A stretch of DNA of 42,676 nt from Flavobacteriales bacterium (GTDB lineage: Bacteria; Bacteroidota; Bacteroidia; Flavobacteriales_D; JAHECK01), in NCBI GenBank assembly GCA_030591505.1, contig JAUVAY010000004.1, forward strand, positions 1 through 42,676, read 5' to 3'. Position numbers and translations under genes: made by a program. The notes under the pieces are model-generated. The model worked only from the letters and a program-made list of their open reading frames with translations, had not been told where the DNA came from and searched no databases. Shown here in pieces: positions 17,441 through 29,408 of this stretch; position 1 is the stretch's first letter, and each line of letters begins with the position of its first letter.

Positions 17441-19726
17441 TTGAGAAAACTATACTACATCCTTATTTTCTTGATTACTTTCGCTACTCCATTTACTGGA
17501 TACAGTCAGGGTGTTGGCGTAGTGCTAAGTGGTGGTGGCGGCTCAGCAATGGCACACATTGGTGTTTTAAAAGCTTTAGAAGAAAATAATATTCCAATAG
17601 ATTATATTACGGGAACCTCCATGGGGGCCTTTATCGGTGCATTATATGCTTCAGGCTATACTCCAGCGGAGATGGAAGCTATGGTACTTAGTGAAGCATT
17701 TATTGATGCGTCTAACGGAACCTTAGATAATGAATTTTCTTATTATTTAAAGCAGAAGAATTTAGATCCTTCTTACCTGCGTTTTAAGGTAAAACCAAAT
17801 CAACCATTAGTAAATTCTCTGCCTACTCATGTTTATGATTCCCGGCTTCTTGATTTTTATTTAATGACATTATTTGCCAGCGCAGAAGCTGTATCTGATT
17901 ATAATTTTGATAAATTAATGCTGCCTTTTCGATGTGTTGCATCGGATATTTATAATAAGGAAAGTCATGTTTTTAGAGAAGGAAATGTAGGGAAAGCAAT
18001 TCGTGCCTCAATGACCTACCCATTTTACCTTCAACCATTATTAATTGATAGCGTTCTCTATTTTGATGGTGGCTTATATGATAACTTCCCTAAGAAATTA
18101 ATGCAAGATACATACAATCCTGTATTCATAATTGGTTCTAATGTATCTTCAAATGCGCAAAAACCACAAGCTGATAATCTTTTTAGTCAATTAGAAAATA
18201 TGCTTTCAACACCTTCTGATTATGAAATTACGAATGAAGAAGGCGTTTTGATAAATATTACAAGCGAAAACTTGGCCCTAGATTTAGGCGATATTGAAGA
18301 ATCAATTCATGCAGGTTATCATGAGACAATGAATTTAATTGATAGTATTAAAATTAAATTGAACCGGACGATGAGTGAATCGGAGTTTGATGAAAGGAGA
18401 AATGAATTTAATAGAAAAAAGAAAGCCTTACAATTTGAGTCAGTAAAAATTACCGGCTTAGACAATACCCAAACCAAATTTATTGAAGCCTCATTTGGTC
18501 AAATTAAGGACCTGAATGACGTTCAAAATGTTAAACGCCTGTATTTTAAATTATATGCGGATGATAAAATAAAGTTTATCTACCCTACAGCAAGATTAAA
18601 TACGGAGAGTGATAAATATGAACTAACACTAGATATAACTAAAGACAAAAGCCTTGAAATTCAAATAGGAGGTATCTTTTCTACTTCACCAATAAATACA
18701 GGATATGCATCCATTAAATATAATCTCTTTAATAAAACCTCTCTTTCGATCGGTTTGAATGGATACTTTGGAAATGTATATCAATCAACGAAATTGAATT
18801 TCGTACTCGATGTTCCTTCACGAATCCCATTTTATTGGGAACCCTATTTTGCTATAAATGATTATGACTATTTTAAAAATAAAGTAAGTGTTTTTGATGA
18901 GGTTCAGCCGCCATATATTGTTACAAATGAGATTTACGTTGGTAATAGTTTTGGTTTCCCATTTATTCTAAATAGTGTTTTTTCGATTGATTATAAATAC
19001 TATCAAGAGAAATATGCATACTATGCAAATCCTGATTTCACTTTAAAGGATACTTCTGACAATACGCATTTCTACGCGCATACTGTAGGTATAACAATCG
19101 ATAGATTTAATTATAATTATCGTCAATATCCTTCATCAGGTACTCGATTTTATTTTAATGCTCGATTTGTAAGTGGTGCTGAAAACACTACTTATTCTCT
19201 TAATTCGATAGAACGTATTTCGAGCGATATACGAAGAAATTGGTTTCAAATTTATTTAGAATACAGTGGGTACCCAATAAGCACAAAATATTATTCATTG
19301 GGTTTACATTTTGAAGGTTACTTATCAAATATGCCAGATTTCAGCAACTACTTTGCAACAGTTATATCAGCCGTTCCATTTCAACCACTAACAGAGTCTA
19401 TTACTTTATTCCAACCTCATTTAAGAAGTACTTCATGGCTTAGTGTTGGAATGAAAAATATTTTTAAGCCTTTTAAAAATTTCCAAATTAGGGTAGAGGG
19501 CTATGTTTATCAGCCTGCTTATGATCTTAAACCAAAAGATGATGGAACAACCGACAGAGGAGTACTATTTGATACTCGTTATCTAATATTAAGTGCTGCA
19601 CTGGTATACCACACGAAGATCGGTCCCATCAGTTTAAATGGAAACTACTATCAAAACAATTTTCCGGAAACAAGCTTATTACTAAACTTTGGATATACTT
19701 TATTCAATAAAACAGCAAGAAAATAA
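17441..19726 (+). CDS. Patatin-like phospholipase fused to POTRA-like and outer-membrane barrel domains
   Basis: 761 residues, TTG start; a nearby ATG at 17433 is out of frame. Residues 1-23 are a signal peptide ending in YSQ. The patatin domain (about 25-310) has nucleophile Ser60 in GTSMG and catalytic Asp209 in YFDGGLYDN. The oxyanion loop is SGGGGSAMAHIG, lacking the Lys/Arg found in many patatins. Residues about 325-405 look POTRA-like (VKITGLDNTQTKFIEASFG), and the remainder is a beta-barrel ending in LNFGYTLFNKTARK. The layout matches bacterial surface-directed patatins that place a lipase outside the cell. Its stop codon directly abuts the convergent DUF3467 stop codon. Confidence 0.88.
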   Translation: MRKLYYILIFLITFATPFTGYSQGVGVVLSGGGGSAMAHIGVLKALEENNIPIDYITGTSMGAFIGALYASGYTPAEMEAMVLSEAFIDASNGTLDNEFSYYLKQKNLDPSYLRFKVKPNQPLVNSLPTHVYDSRLLDFYLMTLFASAEAVSDYNFDKLMLPFRCVASDIYNKESHVFREGNVGKAIRASMTYPFYLQPLLIDSVLYFDGGLYDNFPKKLMQDTYNPVFIIGSNVSSNAQKPQADNLFSQLENMLSTPSDYEITNEEGVLINITSENLALDLGDIEESIHAGYHETMNLIDSIKIKLNRTMSESEFDERRNEFNRKKKALQFESVKITGLDNTQTKFIEASFGQIKDLNDVQNVKRLYFKLYADDKIKFIYPTARLNTESDKYELTLDITKDKSLEIQIGGIFSTSPINTGYASIKYNLFNKTSLSIGLNGYFGNVYQSTKLNFVLDVPSRIPFYWEPYFAINDYDYFKNKVSVFDEVQPPYIVTNEIYVGNSFGFPFILNSVFSIDYKYYQEKYAYYANPDFTLKDTSDNTHFYAHTVGITIDRFNYNYRQYPSSGTRFYFNARFVSGAENTTYSLNSIERISSDIRRNWFQIYLEYSGYPISTKYYSLGLHFEGYLSNMPDFSNYFATVISAVPFQPLTESITLFQPHLRSTSWLSVGMKNIFKPFKNFQIRVEGYVYQPAYDLKPKDDGTTDRGVLFDTRYLILSAALVYHTKIGPISLNGNYYQNNFPETSLLLNFGYTLFNKTARK

Positions 19727-20050
19727 TTAAGCCTGAGGAATTGGTCCTCCAAAATTAATTGGCAACCCACCTTCCGGACCTTGAATATCTTTAATTGGTC
19801 CATGTGCTGCTTCAAATTTATTGACATTTTCTGCCAATGCTTTCATTAAACGTTTTGCATGTTGCGGTGTCAGAATAATTCTAGATTTCACTTGTGCTTT
19901 AGGCATTCCAGGCATTACTCTGATAAAATCCACTATAAATTCGCTATTTGAATGGGTAATAACAGCTAGGTTAGAATATACTCCACCTGCTACTTCTTCA
20001 TTCAATTCAATATTTATCTGATTTTGCTTTAATTTTTTTTCTTCTGCCAT
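19727..20050 (-). CDS. DUF3467 protein
   Basis: 107 residues from ATG 20050 (MAEEKKLKQNQ); an upstream in-frame ATG at 20083 lies within the rpoC terminator stem and is rejected. The body (INIELNEEVAGGVYSNLAVI, SEFIVDFIRVMPGMPKAQVKSRIILTPQHAKRLMKAL) matches DUF3467, a small cytoplasmic family of unknown function. No signal or membrane segment is present. The tail is Gly/Pro-rich (GPEGGLPINFGGPIPQ). The position just behind rpoC is one I recognise in other Bacteroidetes, so it may be expressed by read-through of the rpoC terminator. Its stop codon abuts that of the convergent patatin gene with no spacer. Confidence 0.85.
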   Translation of the reverse strand: MAEEKKLKQNQINIELNEEVAGGVYSNLAVITHSNSEFIVDFIRVMPGMPKAQVKSRIILTPQHAKRLMKALAENVNKFEAAHGPIKDIQGPEGGLPINFGGPIPQA

Positions 20051-20065
20051 TTTTCTGAGTTTTAT

Positions 20066-20131
20066 AAAAAAGAAACTGCCCAAAGTTACTCAATACTTCT
20101 TAAAAAAGCATGGAGTAGCTCGGGCAGTTTC
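20066..20131 (-). terminator. Intrinsic terminator of the rpoBC unit
   Basis: The 10-bp arms GAAACTGCCC and GGGCAGTTTC pair perfectly (20072-20081 with 20122-20131). An inner 7-bp stem (20085-20091 with 20113-20119, one G-U) follows, with a 21-nt loop. On the minus strand the stem is followed by TTTTTT. It begins 14 nt after the rpoC stop codon. Confidence 0.85.
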
Positions 20132-20145
20132 ATTAGAATAATAGT

Positions 20146-23100
20146 TTATTCGTTGACTTCTTCCACTACTACTTCTTTATTAAGTAGCGCTTCGTATTCC
20201 TCTCTATTTCCAACAATAATTTTTTGGAATTTTCTAATTCCTGTTCCTGCCGGAATTAAATGACCAACGATTACATTTTCTTTCAGACCTTCTAGGTGAT
20301 CAACTTTTCCAGCAACTGCTGCTTCATTAAGAACTTTGGTTGTTTCCTGGAATGATGCTGCAGAGATAAAACTCTTCGTTTGAAGTGCTGCACGAGTAAT
20401 ACCTTGAAGTACTGGTCTAGAAGTCGCAGGTACTGCATCTCTCGATTCAATCACCTTTTTATCTTTACGTCTCAATATTGAATTTTCATCTCTCAATTTA
20501 CGAGCATTAATGATCATCCCTGTTTTCAGCGTTTCTGAATCTCCAGCATCTTCAATCACTTTCATTCCGTACATTGAATCATTCGCATCCATAAAGTCGG
20601 TCTTATTCACTAATTGCTTTTCTAGCAATCTAGTGTCTCCCGGATCAACAATTTGAACCTTTCTCATCATTTGGCGAACAATTACTTCAAAGTGCTTATC
20701 ATTAATTTTCACACCCTGTAATCGGTACACCTCTTGTACTTCATTCACAATATACTCCTGAACCTTAGTTGGTCCTTGTATTGCCAGTATATCAGCTGGA
20801 GTTATTGCTCCATCAGACATTGGATTACCAGCTTTTGTGAAATCATTTTCTTGAACAAGAATATGCTTAGAAAGAGGAACAAGATACTTCTTGATCTGTC
20901 CTGTTTTCGATTCTACAATTACTTCTCTATTACCACGTTTTATCTTACCATAAGAAACCACACCATCGATCTCACTTACTACAGCGGGATTAGAAGGATT
21001 ACGTGCTTCAAATAATTCGGTCACCCTTGGCAGACCTCCAGTGATATCTCCAGATTTACCTGCAGACCTTGGGATTTTAACAAGGATTTCTCCTTCGCTA
21101 ACTTTAGCTCCTGATTCAACAGCAATGTGAGCACCAACTGGAATAGAATAAGTTTTACTTACTTCTTTTGTTTTGGAATCTAAAACTAAGATCTCCGGGT
21201 TTTTCTTACGGTCTCTTGTTTCAATAATCACTTTCTCACGGAAACCTGTTTGTTCATCGATTTCCTCTTTGAATGTTACTCCATCAAGAATATTACTGAA
21301 CTCAAGTTTTCCATCAATTTCTGAAATAATTACAGCGTTATATGGATCCCAGCTACAAATAAGGTCTCCTTTCTTCACTTTTGAACCGTCTTTAATAGCT
21401 AACTCAGAACCGTAAGGAATATTATTTGTTGAAAGAACTACTGCATTCTTCACATCCACCAATTTCATCTCACCTGAACGTCCAATAACAACATTCACTT
21501 CAACTCCGGCTTCATTCGTACGTTTTATCGTTCGAACACCTTCTAACTCTATCTTTCCTTTATATTTTGCTCTGATCTCAGATTCACCTGCGATGTTAGA
21601 TGCTGTACCCCCAACGTGGAAAGTACGTAATGTCAACTGTGTACCTGGTTCACCGATTGATTGTGCAGCAATTACACCAACTGCTTCACCAATTTCAACT
21701 GGTCTCCCAGTAGATAAGTTTCGACCATAACACTTTGAACAAACACCACGTTTTGTTTCACATGTTAACACCGATCTTACTTCCACTTCTTCAATATCAG
21801 CCTCTCCAATTTTCTCTGCAATATCTTCATTGATCATATCACCAGAAGAGATAATAAGCTCATCAGTATTCGGATCGTAGATATCGTGAACTGTCGTTCT
21901 ACCTAATATTCTATCGTATAGCGACTCAATGATATCTTCATTCTTCTTAAGTGCTTTTTCAACCAATCCACGTAATGTTCCACAATCATGGGTGTTAATG
22001 ATAACATCCTGTGATACATCAACAAGTCGACGAGTTAAGTAACCCGCATCTGCCGTTTTCAATGCTGTATCGGCCAAACCTTTACGTGCACCGTGAGTTG
22101 AAATAAAGTACTCAAGAATAGAAAGTCCTTCTTTAAAATTAGAAAGAATAGGATTCTCAATAATTTCCTGTGAAGAAGCTCCGGATTTTTGTGGTTTTGC
22201 CATCAAACCCCTCATTCCTGAAAGCTGACGAATCTGCTCTTTAGATCCCCTTGCTCCAGAGTCAAACATCATATAAATAGAGTTGAACCCTTGTTTATCC
22301 TCAATCAATTGATCCATAAGGATATTAGTAAGCTTAGAGTTTGTATGCGTCCAGATATCAATGATCTGGTTATAACGCTCATTATTCGTTATAAGACCAA
22401 GATTATAGTTACCCATAACCTCTTTCACTTTATCTTTAGCTAAATCTACCAATTCATCTTTTTCCTTAGGAATGATAACGTCATTAAGGTTAAAGGACAA
22501 ACCGCCTTTGAAAGCGTTGATATATCCCATTCCTTTTATTTCGTCAAGAAATTGAGTTGTTCTTGCAACACCCACTTTTTTCAGGATATCGCTAATAATA
22601 TCACGAAGTGCTTTTTTCGTCAATAATTCATTAATGTAACCAACTTCATTCGGCACCAGTTCATTGAACATCACTTTACCAGTGGTTGTTTCAATAATCT
22701 CATGCTTAGTGATCTCTCCGTCAACGTATATTGGAATTCTTACTTTAATATGAGCATGAAGATCCAATTTACCTTCATTATAAGCGATCTCTACCTCACC
22801 CGGTGAATAGAAGGTCATTCCTTCACCATTTACTTTTTCTGTTTTAGTAGACTTTTTTCCTTTTGTAATGTAATAAAGTCCCAATACCATATCCTGAGAA
22901 GGCACAGTAATAGGTGCTCCATTAGCAGGGTTCAGAATATTGTGTGAAGCAAGCATTAATAGCTGCGCTTCCAAAATAGCTGGTGCTCCTAATGGAATAT
23001 GAACAGCCATCTGGTCACCATCAAAATCGGCATTGAATGCAGTACAAACCAATGGATGAAGTTGAATTGCTTTTCCTTCGATCAATTTTGGTTGGAATGC

Positions 23101-24456
23101 CTGAATACCTAGACGGTGAAGTGTTGGAGCCCTGTTTAATAATACAGGATGTCCTTTTAATACATTTTCTAAAATATCCCAAACAACAGGGTCTTTACGA
23201 TCTACAATTTTCTTAGCAGATTTTACCGTTTTAACTATACCCCTTTCAATCAGCTTTCTAATAATAAATGGCTTGAATAACTCTGCAGCCATACTTTTAG
23301 GAAGTCCACATTCATGCAATTTCAATTCCGGTCCAACAACAATTACTGAACGAGCAGAATAATCAACACGTTTTCCTAATAAGTTTTGACGGAATCGACC
23401 TTGCTTTCCTTTTAATGAATCGGAAAGTGATTTTAATGGTCTATTTGATTCTGTTTTTACAGCAGAAGATTTTCTTGAGTTATCAAAAAGTGAATCAACA
23501 GCTTCCTGAAGCATTCTCTTCTCATTTCGAAGAATCACTTCTGGTGCTTTGATCTCTATCAGTCTTTTTAATCGATTATTTCTGATAATTACCCTTCTGT
23601 ATAGGTCATTTAGATCAGAAGTAGCAAATCTACCTCCATCAAGAGGAACTAATGGTCGAAGTTCCGGTGGTATCACCGGCACAACTTTCACGATCATCCA
23701 TTCAGGACGATTTTCTATATGACCATTTGCATCTCTAAAAGATTCAACAACCTGAAGTCTTTTAAGTGCTTCGTTTTTACGCTGTTGAGAAGTTTCTCTC
23801 GCTGCTTTATCTCTAAGCTCGTATGATAAAGCATCCAAATCAAGGCGTTTAAGAAGCTCAAATAAAGCTTCTGCACCCATCAATGTGATAAATTTATTAG
23901 GGTCATCGTTATCGAGGTACTGATTCTCTTTTGGAAGCGCTTCCATAATATCCAGATATTCCTCTTCCGTGAGGTAATCTAGATATTGTAATGGTTCACC
24001 TTCAGCATTAACAGCAGCACCAGCTTGAATAACTACATATCGTTCATAATAGATGATCTGATCCAGTTTTTTAGTAGGTAAACCCAGAAGGTATCCTATT
24101 TTATTTGGAAGTGATCTGAAATACCAAATATGCGCAACAGGAACAACCAAGGAGATATGCCCTTGACGTTCTCGACGAACTTTCTTTTCGGTTACTTCAA
24201 CTCCACATCTATCACATACGATTCCTTTATATCGAATTCGTTTGTATTTCCCACAATGACATTCATAGTCTTTAACAGGTCCAAAGATTCTTTCACAAAA
24301 CAACCCATCTCTTTCCGGCTTGTATGTCCGGTAGTTAATTGTTTCAGGCTTTAGTACCTCTCCATTCGATCTTTCAAGAATTGATTCCGGAGAAGAAAGA
24401 CTAATTGTAATTTTATTAAAATTACTGCTGACCTTTTGATCTTTTCTATAAGCCAT
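20146..24456 (-). CDS. rpoC: RNA polymerase beta' subunit
   Basis: 1436 residues, the usual Bacteroidetes length. The N-terminal zinc ribbon has Cys66, Cys68, Cys81 and Cys84 ([16 protein letters not shown]). The catalytic [12 protein letters not shown] loop near residue 478 carries the three magnesium-binding Asp. The second zinc site is [15 protein letters not shown]. Bridge-helix and trigger-loop regions ([39 protein letters not shown]) are intact. It lies 34 nt downstream of rpoB in the same transcript. A strong terminator follows. Confidence 0.99.
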   Translation of the reverse strand: MAYRKDQKVSSNFNKITISLSSPESILERSNGEVLKPETINYRTYKPERDGLFCERIFGPVKDYECHCGKYKRIRYKGIVCDRCGVEVTEKKVRRERQGHISLVVPVAHIWYFRSLPNKIGYLLGLPTKKLDQIIYYERYVVIQAGAAVNAEGEPLQYLDYLTEEEYLDIMEALPKENQYLDNDDPNKFITLMGAEALFELLKRLDLDALSYELRDKAARETSQQRKNEALKRLQVVESFRDANGHIENRPEWMIVKVVPVIPPELRPLVPLDGGRFATSDLNDLYRRVIIRNNRLKRLIEIKAPEVILRNEKRMLQEAVDSLFDNSRKSSAVKTESNRPLKSLSDSLKGKQGRFRQNLLGKRVDYSARSVIVVGPELKLHECGLPKSMAAELFKPFIIRKLIERGIVKTVKSAKKIVDRKDPVVWDILENVLKGHPVLLNRAPTLHRLGIQAFQPKLIEGKAIQLHPLVCTAFNADFDGDQMAVHIPLGAPAILEAQLLMLASHNILNPANGAPITVPSQDMVLGLYYITKGKKSTKTEKVNGEGMTFYSPGEVEIAYNEGKLDLHAHIKVRIPIYVDGEITKHEIIETTTGKVMFNELVPNEVGYINELLTKKALRDIISDILKKVGVARTTQFLDEIKGMGYINAFKGGLSFNLNDVIIPKEKDELVDLAKDKVKEVMGNYNLGLITNNERYNQIIDIWTHTNSKLTNILMDQLIEDKQGFNSIYMMFDSGARGSKEQIRQLSGMRGLMAKPQKSGASSQEIIENPILSNFKEGLSILEYFISTHGARKGLADTALKTADAGYLTRRLVDVSQDVIINTHDCGTLRGLVEKALKKNEDIIESLYDRILGRTTVHDIYDPNTDELIISSGDMINEDIAEKIGEADIEEVEVRSVLTCETKRGVCSKCYGRNLSTGRPVEIGEAVGVIAAQSIGEPGTQLTLRTFHVGGTASNIAGESEIRAKYKGKIELEGVRTIKRTNEAGVEVNVVIGRSGEMKLVDVKNAVVLSTNNIPYGSELAIKDGSKVKKGDLICSWDPYNAVIISEIDGKLEFSNILDGVTFKEEIDEQTGFREKVIIETRDRKKNPEILVLDSKTKEVSKTYSIPVGAHIAVESGAKVSEGEILVKIPRSAGKSGDITGGLPRVTELFEARNPSNPAVVSEIDGVVSYGKIKRGNREVIVESKTGQIKKYLVPLSKHILVQENDFTKAGNPMSDGAITPADILAIQGPTKVQEYIVNEVQEVYRLQGVKINDKHFEVIVRQMMRKVQIVDPGDTRLLEKQLVNKTDFMDANDSMYGMKVIEDAGDSETLKTGMIINARKLRDENSILRRKDKKVIESRDAVPATSRPVLQGITRAALQTKSFISAASFQETTKVLNEAAVAGKVDHLEGLKENVIVGHLIPAGTGIRKFQKIIVGNREEYEALLNKEVVVEEVNE

Positions 24457-24490
24457 AGATATAATTGAATTTCGTTTTAATCAATAAAAA

Positions 24491-27400
24491 TTAATCAAGA
24501 GTAATATTAAGTGCAAGGCCGTTCAACTCATGTAACAATACATTAAAGGATTCCGGAATACCTGGTTTAGGCATTGGTTCTCCTTTAACAATCGCTTCAT
24601 AAGCTTTTGCTCTTCCAACAACATCATCTGATTTTATAGTAAGAATTTCCTGAAGGATATTGGCAGCACCAAATGCTTCCAATGCCCACACTTCCATCTC
24701 ACCAAAACGCTGACCTCCAAATTGAGCTTTACCTCCAAGTGGTTGTTGAGTAATAAGTGAGTAAGGTCCGATAGAACGTGCATGCATTTTATCATCCACC
24801 ATATGTGCCAGTTTGATCATATAAATGATACCAACAGTTGCAGGTTGATCAAATCGCACTCCAGTTCCACCATCATATAAGTAGGTAGTACCATATCTAG
24901 GAACACCGGCTTCATCAGTATACTTATTGATGTCATCGATGCTTGCTCCATCAAAAATTGGTGTAGAGAATTTCTGTCCTAATTCTTCACCTGCCCAACC
25001 CAATACAGTTTCATAGATCTGTCCAAGGTTCATTCGAGAAGGTACACCCAGTGGGTTAAGAACGATATCAACTGGCGTTCCATTTTCAAGGAATGGCATA
25101 TCTGCCGCACGAACAATTCGGGATACGATACCCTTATTTCCATGACGTCCAGCCATTTTATCTCCAACTTTAAGTTTTCTTTTCTTTGCGATATAAACCT
25201 TAGCTATTTTTACAATACCATTTGGTAATTCATCACCAATAGAAACCTGAAATTTCTTACGTTTATGATTTCCTAAAAGATCATTATACTTGATATGATA
25301 ATTATGAATCGTCTTTCTTACAAGATCATTCAAATGAGAATCAGTTGTCCAACCAAGAGGATTAATGTTTGAAAAATCAATCGTAGCAAGCGCTTTTAGC
25401 GTAAACTTGGTACTTTTCTTGATCATCTCTTCTCTATAATTATCAAATACTCCTTGCGAAGTTTTTCCAAGTACGATCTTTCCAAGTTTTTCAACCAAGA
25501 TTTTCTTAAGTGCTGCCGTTTCTACATCAAAATCATTATCGATCTGTTCAATTAACGGCTTATCAAGCGCACGCATCTTACGATCCTTAATTGCACGAGC
25601 AAATAATTTTTTATCGATCACAACTCCTCGTAAAGAAGGGGATGCTTTTAATGAAGCATCTTTTACATCTCCAGCTTTATCACCAAAAATAGCACGTAAT
25701 AATTTCTCTTCCGGTGAAGGATCAGTTTCTCCTTTTGGAGTGATCTTACCAATAAGGATATCACCTTCTTTAACATTAGCACCAACACGGATCATTCCGT
25801 TTTCGTCAAGGTCTTTTGTTGCTTCTTCGCTCACATTTGGAATATCCGCTGTCAATTCTTCAACACCTAATTTGGTATCTCGAACATCCATTATATATTC
25901 ATCAATATGAATAGAAGTAAAAAGATCATCTTTTACAACCTTTTCAGATATCACGATCGCATCCTCAAAGTTGTATCCTTTCCATGGCATAAATGCCACT
26001 TTAAGATTTCTTCCAAGAGCAAGTTCACCTAATTGAGTAGAGTACCCTTCGGTCAACACTTCTCCTTTTTTAACCTTATCACCTTTTCTTACGATAGGTC
26101 TAAGGTTAATAGAAGTACTTTGATTCGTTTTCTGGAACTTAATTAATCTGTATGACTTCGTATCACCGTTAAATCCGATGATCTCATCTTCATTTGATTG
26201 TTCATATTTGATCACGATCTCGTCGGCATCAACATACTCAACAACTCCATTTCCTTCAGCATTAACCAATACACGTGAATCATGAGCAACACGTTTTTCC
26301 AATCCTGTTCCAACAATTGGAGATTCAGGATTCATTAACGGTACTGCTTGACGCATCATGTTTGATCCCATCAGCGCACGGTTGGCATCATCATGTTCTA
26401 AAAATGGAATAAGTGAAGCTGCAATAGAAGCGATCTGGTTTGTTGCCACATCGATCATATTGATCTCTTTTGGCTTTTTCAAAGGAAAATCACCTTCAAA
26501 CCTTGCTTTAACTATCTCTCCATCTAAAATTCCTTTATCAGAAATACTGGCATTCGCCTGCGCGATCATTTTTCCATCTTCCTCTTCAGCACTAAGGTAA
26601 GTTGGTTCCTTATCGGTCTGAACTTTACCATCAACTACATCATAATAGGGGGTTTCAATAAACCCAAGACTATTTATCTTAGCATAAACAGCCAATGAAG
26701 ATATCAAACCAATGTTTGGACCTTCAGGCGTTTCGATCGTACATAAACGACCATAATGCGTATAGTGAACATCTCTTACCTCGAAACCTGCTCGTTCTCT
26801 TGAAAGACCACCGGGCCCAAGAGCTGACATTCTTCGTTTATGGGTAACCTCTGCTAATGGATTGGTTTGATCCATAAACTGAGAAAGCTGGTTTGTTCCA
26901 AAAAATGAATTAACAACAGATGAAAGTGTTTTTGCATTGATCAAGTCAATTGGCGTAAACACCTCATTATCTCTTACGTTCATTCTTTCACGAATGGTTC
27001 TTGCCATACGTGCTAAACCAACTCCAAACTGGTTATACAATTGTTCACCAACTGTACGTACCCTTCTATTACTCAAGTGATCAATATCATCAACATCAGC
27101 TTTTGAGTTTACCAACTCAATTAAGTACTTAATGATAGATATTATATCTTTTTTCGTAAGCGTTCTCTCGTCCATATTAAGATCGAGACCGAGTTTGGTA
27201 TTAATTCGGTATCGACCAACTTCACCAAGATCATATCTTGTTTCAGAGAAGAACAGCTTATCGATAACACCTCTTGCCGTTTCAAGATCTGGCGGCTCAG
27301 CATTTCTTAATTGTCTATAAATATGTTCTACTGCTTCTTTTTCAGAATTTGATGTATCTTTTTGAAGCGTATTATGAATAATCGCATATTCAGCAGAACT

Positions 27401-28303
27401 GGTATCTTCTTTATGAAGGATAACGGTTTTAACTCCAGAATCCATGATGATTTCTATCTCCTCTTCTCCAATAATAGTTTCACGTTCTAAAACCACTTCA
27501 TTTCTTTCGATAGAAACAACTTCTCCGGTATCTTCATCAACAAAATCTTCAATCCAGGTCTTCAATACACGTGCAGCAAGAATTCTTCCTTTAACACGTT
27601 TCAACCCAGCTTTAGACACTTTAACTTCATCTGCAAGACCGAATATTTCAAGGATATCCTTATCACTTTCATATCCAATTGCACGGAATAGTGTTGTAAC
27701 TGGTAATTTCTTTTTACGATCGATATAAGCGTACATAACGCTATTTATATCTGTCGCGAATTCAATCCAAGATCCTTTAAAAGGAATAACTCGAGCTGAA
27801 TATAATTTAGTACCATTCGCATGACGAGACTGTCCGAAGAATACTCCTGGAGAACGGTGTAGCTGTGAAACAACAACACGTTCAGCACCATTAATTACAA
27901 ATGATCCCTTTTTTGTCATATAGGGTATCGTCCCTAAATAAACATCCTGAACGATCGTTTCGAAATCTTCATGTTCCGGATCGGTACAGTACAGTTTAAG
28001 TTTAGCTTTTAGTGGTACACTTGATGTTAATCCTCTATCGATACATTCTTCTACAGAGTAGCGTGGTGGATCGATAAAATAATCAAGAAATTCCAAAACA
28101 TATTGATTACGGGTATCCGTAATAGGGAAATTTTCACTAAATACCTTAAAGAGGCCTTCATTACTTCTTCCATCTGGATTTGTATCCAACTGGAAAAACT
28201 CCTGAAAAGATTTCACTTGAATATCAAGAAAATCTGGATAATCGACAGGAAATTTCTTAGAAGCGAAATTAATTCTTTCTTTCTTAAAATTGGTTGTTGA
28301 CAA
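24491..28303 (-). CDS. rpoB: RNA polymerase beta subunit
   Basis: 1270 residues starting at a TTG; the N-terminus ([15 protein letters not shown], then [12 protein letters not shown]) aligns with the normal start of Bacteroidetes RpoB and no ATG is near. The rifampicin pocket (about residues 470-500, [20 protein letters not shown]) has the sensitive-type Asp, His, Arg and Ser residues. The C-terminal block ([21 protein letters not shown]) is intact. The 113-nt gap from rplL contains a hairpin that may reduce read-through from the ribosomal protein genes. Confidence 0.99.
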   Translation of the reverse strand: MSTTNFKKERINFASKKFPVDYPDFLDIQVKSFQEFFQLDTNPDGRSNEGLFKVFSENFPITDTRNQYVLEFLDYFIDPPRYSVEECIDRGLTSSVPLKAKLKLYCTDPEHEDFETIVQDVYLGTIPYMTKKGSFVINGAERVVVSQLHRSPGVFFGQSRHANGTKLYSARVIPFKGSWIEFATDINSVMYAYIDRKKKLPVTTLFRAIGYESDKDILEIFGLADEVKVSKAGLKRVKGRILAARVLKTWIEDFVDEDTGEVVSIERNEVVLERETIIGEEEIEIIMDSGVKTVILHKEDTSSAEYAIIHNTLQKDTSNSEKEAVEHIYRQLRNAEPPDLETARGVIDKLFFSETRYDLGEVGRYRINTKLGLDLNMDERTLTKKDIISIIKYLIELVNSKADVDDIDHLSNRRVRTVGEQLYNQFGVGLARMARTIRERMNVRDNEVFTPIDLINAKTLSSVVNSFFGTNQLSQFMDQTNPLAEVTHKRRMSALGPGGLSRERAGFEVRDVHYTHYGRLCTIETPEGPNIGLISSLAVYAKINSLGFIETPYYDVVDGKVQTDKEPTYLSAEEEDGKMIAQANASISDKGILDGEIVKARFEGDFPLKKPKEINMIDVATNQIASIAASLIPFLEHDDANRALMGSNMMRQAVPLMNPESPIVGTGLEKRVAHDSRVLVNAEGNGVVEYVDADEIVIKYEQSNEDEIIGFNGDTKSYRLIKFQKTNQSTSINLRPIVRKGDKVKKGEVLTEGYSTQLGELALGRNLKVAFMPWKGYNFEDAIVISEKVVKDDLFTSIHIDEYIMDVRDTKLGVEELTADIPNVSEEATKDLDENGMIRVGANVKEGDILIGKITPKGETDPSPEEKLLRAIFGDKAGDVKDASLKASPSLRGVVIDKKLFARAIKDRKMRALDKPLIEQIDNDFDVETAALKKILVEKLGKIVLGKTSQGVFDNYREEMIKKSTKFTLKALATIDFSNINPLGWTTDSHLNDLVRKTIHNYHIKYNDLLGNHKRKKFQVSIGDELPNGIVKIAKVYIAKKRKLKVGDKMAGRHGNKGIVSRIVRAADMPFLENGTPVDIVLNPLGVPSRMNLGQIYETVLGWAGEELGQKFSTPIFDGASIDDINKYTDEAGVPRYGTTYLYDGGTGVRFDQPATVGIIYMIKLAHMVDDKMHARSIGPYSLITQQPLGGKAQFGGQRFGEMEVWALEAFGAANILQEILTIKSDDVVGRAKAYEAIVKGEPMPKPGIPESFNVLLHELNGLALNITLD

Positions 28304-28361
28304 GGCGTGAATTTTAAATTAAACCAATAAATTGAGCACCGTTTTGATACGGGCTAAAATA

Positions 28362-28397
28362 GGTATAGACCACACCCAAAAAAGGGTATGGTCTATA
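28362..28397 (-). terminator. Hairpin between rplL and rpoB, possible attenuator
   Basis: A 15-bp stem with one mismatch (GTATAGACC/GGTCTATAC outer part, ACCC/GGGT inner part) encloses a six-base T loop on the minus strand. The tail downstream is only CTATTTTAG, so it is weaker than a full terminator. It fits a partial terminator or processing site separating ribosomal-protein output from polymerase output; E. coli has an attenuator and an RNase III site at the same junction. Confidence 0.7.
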
Positions 28398-28416
28398 CAA
28401 GTATTAAGAGATATTT

Positions 28417-28794
28417 TTACTTAATCTCAACTTCAGCTCCAGCTTCTTCCAATTGGGTTTTTAGTGCTTCAGCTTCATCTTTAGCAACACCCTCTTTTAT
28501 AGCTGCAGGAGCAGAATCAACAAGACCTTTAGCTTCTTTTAATCCTAAGCCAGTAAGTTCTTTAACTAATTTTACAACTGCTAATTTTGATCCTCCCGCT
28601 GCGGTCAGCATCACATCGAATTCAGTTTGTTCCTCAGCTGCACCAGCGTCACCGCCATCTGCAGGTCCTGCAACAGCAACAGCTGCAGCAGCAGGTTCAA
28701 TACCGTACTCTTCTTTCAAAATTGTAGCCAGCTCGCTTACATCTTTCACAGTTAAGTTAACTAACTCTTCTGCTAATGTTTTTAAATCTGCCAT
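28417..28794 (-). CDS. rplL: Ribosomal protein bL12 (L7/L12)
   Basis: 125 residues. The N-terminal dimerisation helices ([26 protein letters not shown]) are followed by an Ala/Gly-rich hinge (about 33-52) and the globular factor-binding domain with [24 protein letters not shown] and [19 protein letters not shown]. It forms the mobile stalk that recruits EF-Tu, EF-G and IF2. It lies 58 nt after rplJ. Confidence 0.98.
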   Translation of the reverse strand: MADLKTLAEELVNLTVKDVSELATILKEEYGIEPAAAAVAVAGPADGGDAGAAEEQTEFDVMLTAAGGSKLAVVKLVKELTGLGLKEAKGLVDSAPAAIKEGVAKDEAEALKTQLEEAGAEVEIK

Positions 28795-28852
28795 TTTTAT
28801 GTGTTTTTAATAATAGTGTTTGACAATAATAATTTGATAATTGAATTGTGAA

Positions 28853-29377
28853 TTAAGCTTCACGTTCTTCAAGTGTTTTCACAAGACCTGCGATTGTAGA
28901 TCCACCCGATTGTAGGGCAGAAATAACATTCTTAGCAGGAGATTGAAGTAGGCTAATAAGTTCGCCGATAAGTTCTTCTTTAGACTTAATATTCGCTAAA
29001 GTTTCTACTTGATCATCGCCAATAAATATAGCTTCATCAACCCAGGCACCTTTTAATATAGGCTTGTCATGTTTTTTTCTAAAATTTTGAATCACTTTAG
29101 CAGGAGCATTTCCAACCTCACTAATCATGAGGGCAGTAGGTCCTGTTAAGACATCATAAAATTCAGAATAGTCACGATCCTTTACTTGTTCAAACGCTTT
29201 TCTGAGTAAAGTGTTTTTTACAACTCTTAATTGAATATCTGATTTAAAACAGATTCTTCTAAGATTGCTGATATTCTCCGCATCCAAATCAGCGGTATCA
29301 GCCAGGTAAAATACACCTGCATTACTCAACGTTTCAGTCAATTCTTCAACTATACTTGCTTTTTGCTCTTTTTGCAT
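28853..29377 (-). CDS. rplJ: Ribosomal protein uL10
   Basis: 174 residues, normal length. N-terminal uL10 pattern (MQKEQKASIVEELTETLSNAGVFYLADTADL, then RVVKNTLLRKAF) binds 23S rRNA; the C-terminal helix (ISALQSGGSTIAGLVKTLEER) is the anchor for bL12 dimers. The gap from rplA is only 31 nt, so the long leader used for L10 autoregulation in some phyla is absent or lies inside rplA. Confidence 0.97.
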   Translation of the reverse strand: MQKEQKASIVEELTETLSNAGVFYLADTADLDAENISNLRRICFKSDIQLRVVKNTLLRKAFEQVKDRDYSEFYDVLTGPTALMISEVGNAPAKVIQNFRKKHDKPILKGAWVDEAIFIGDDQVETLANIKSKEELIGELISLLQSPAKNVISALQSGGSTIAGLVKTLEEREA

Positions 29378-29408
29378 AATTTTAAAAATTATCGATCACA
29401 AGGATCGG

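Noticed and set aside
28388-28810. 140-residue plus-strand frame opposite rplL
   Set aside because: It is an Ala/Ser-rich antisense shadow of the bL12 hinge, with no start signal or family resemblance.
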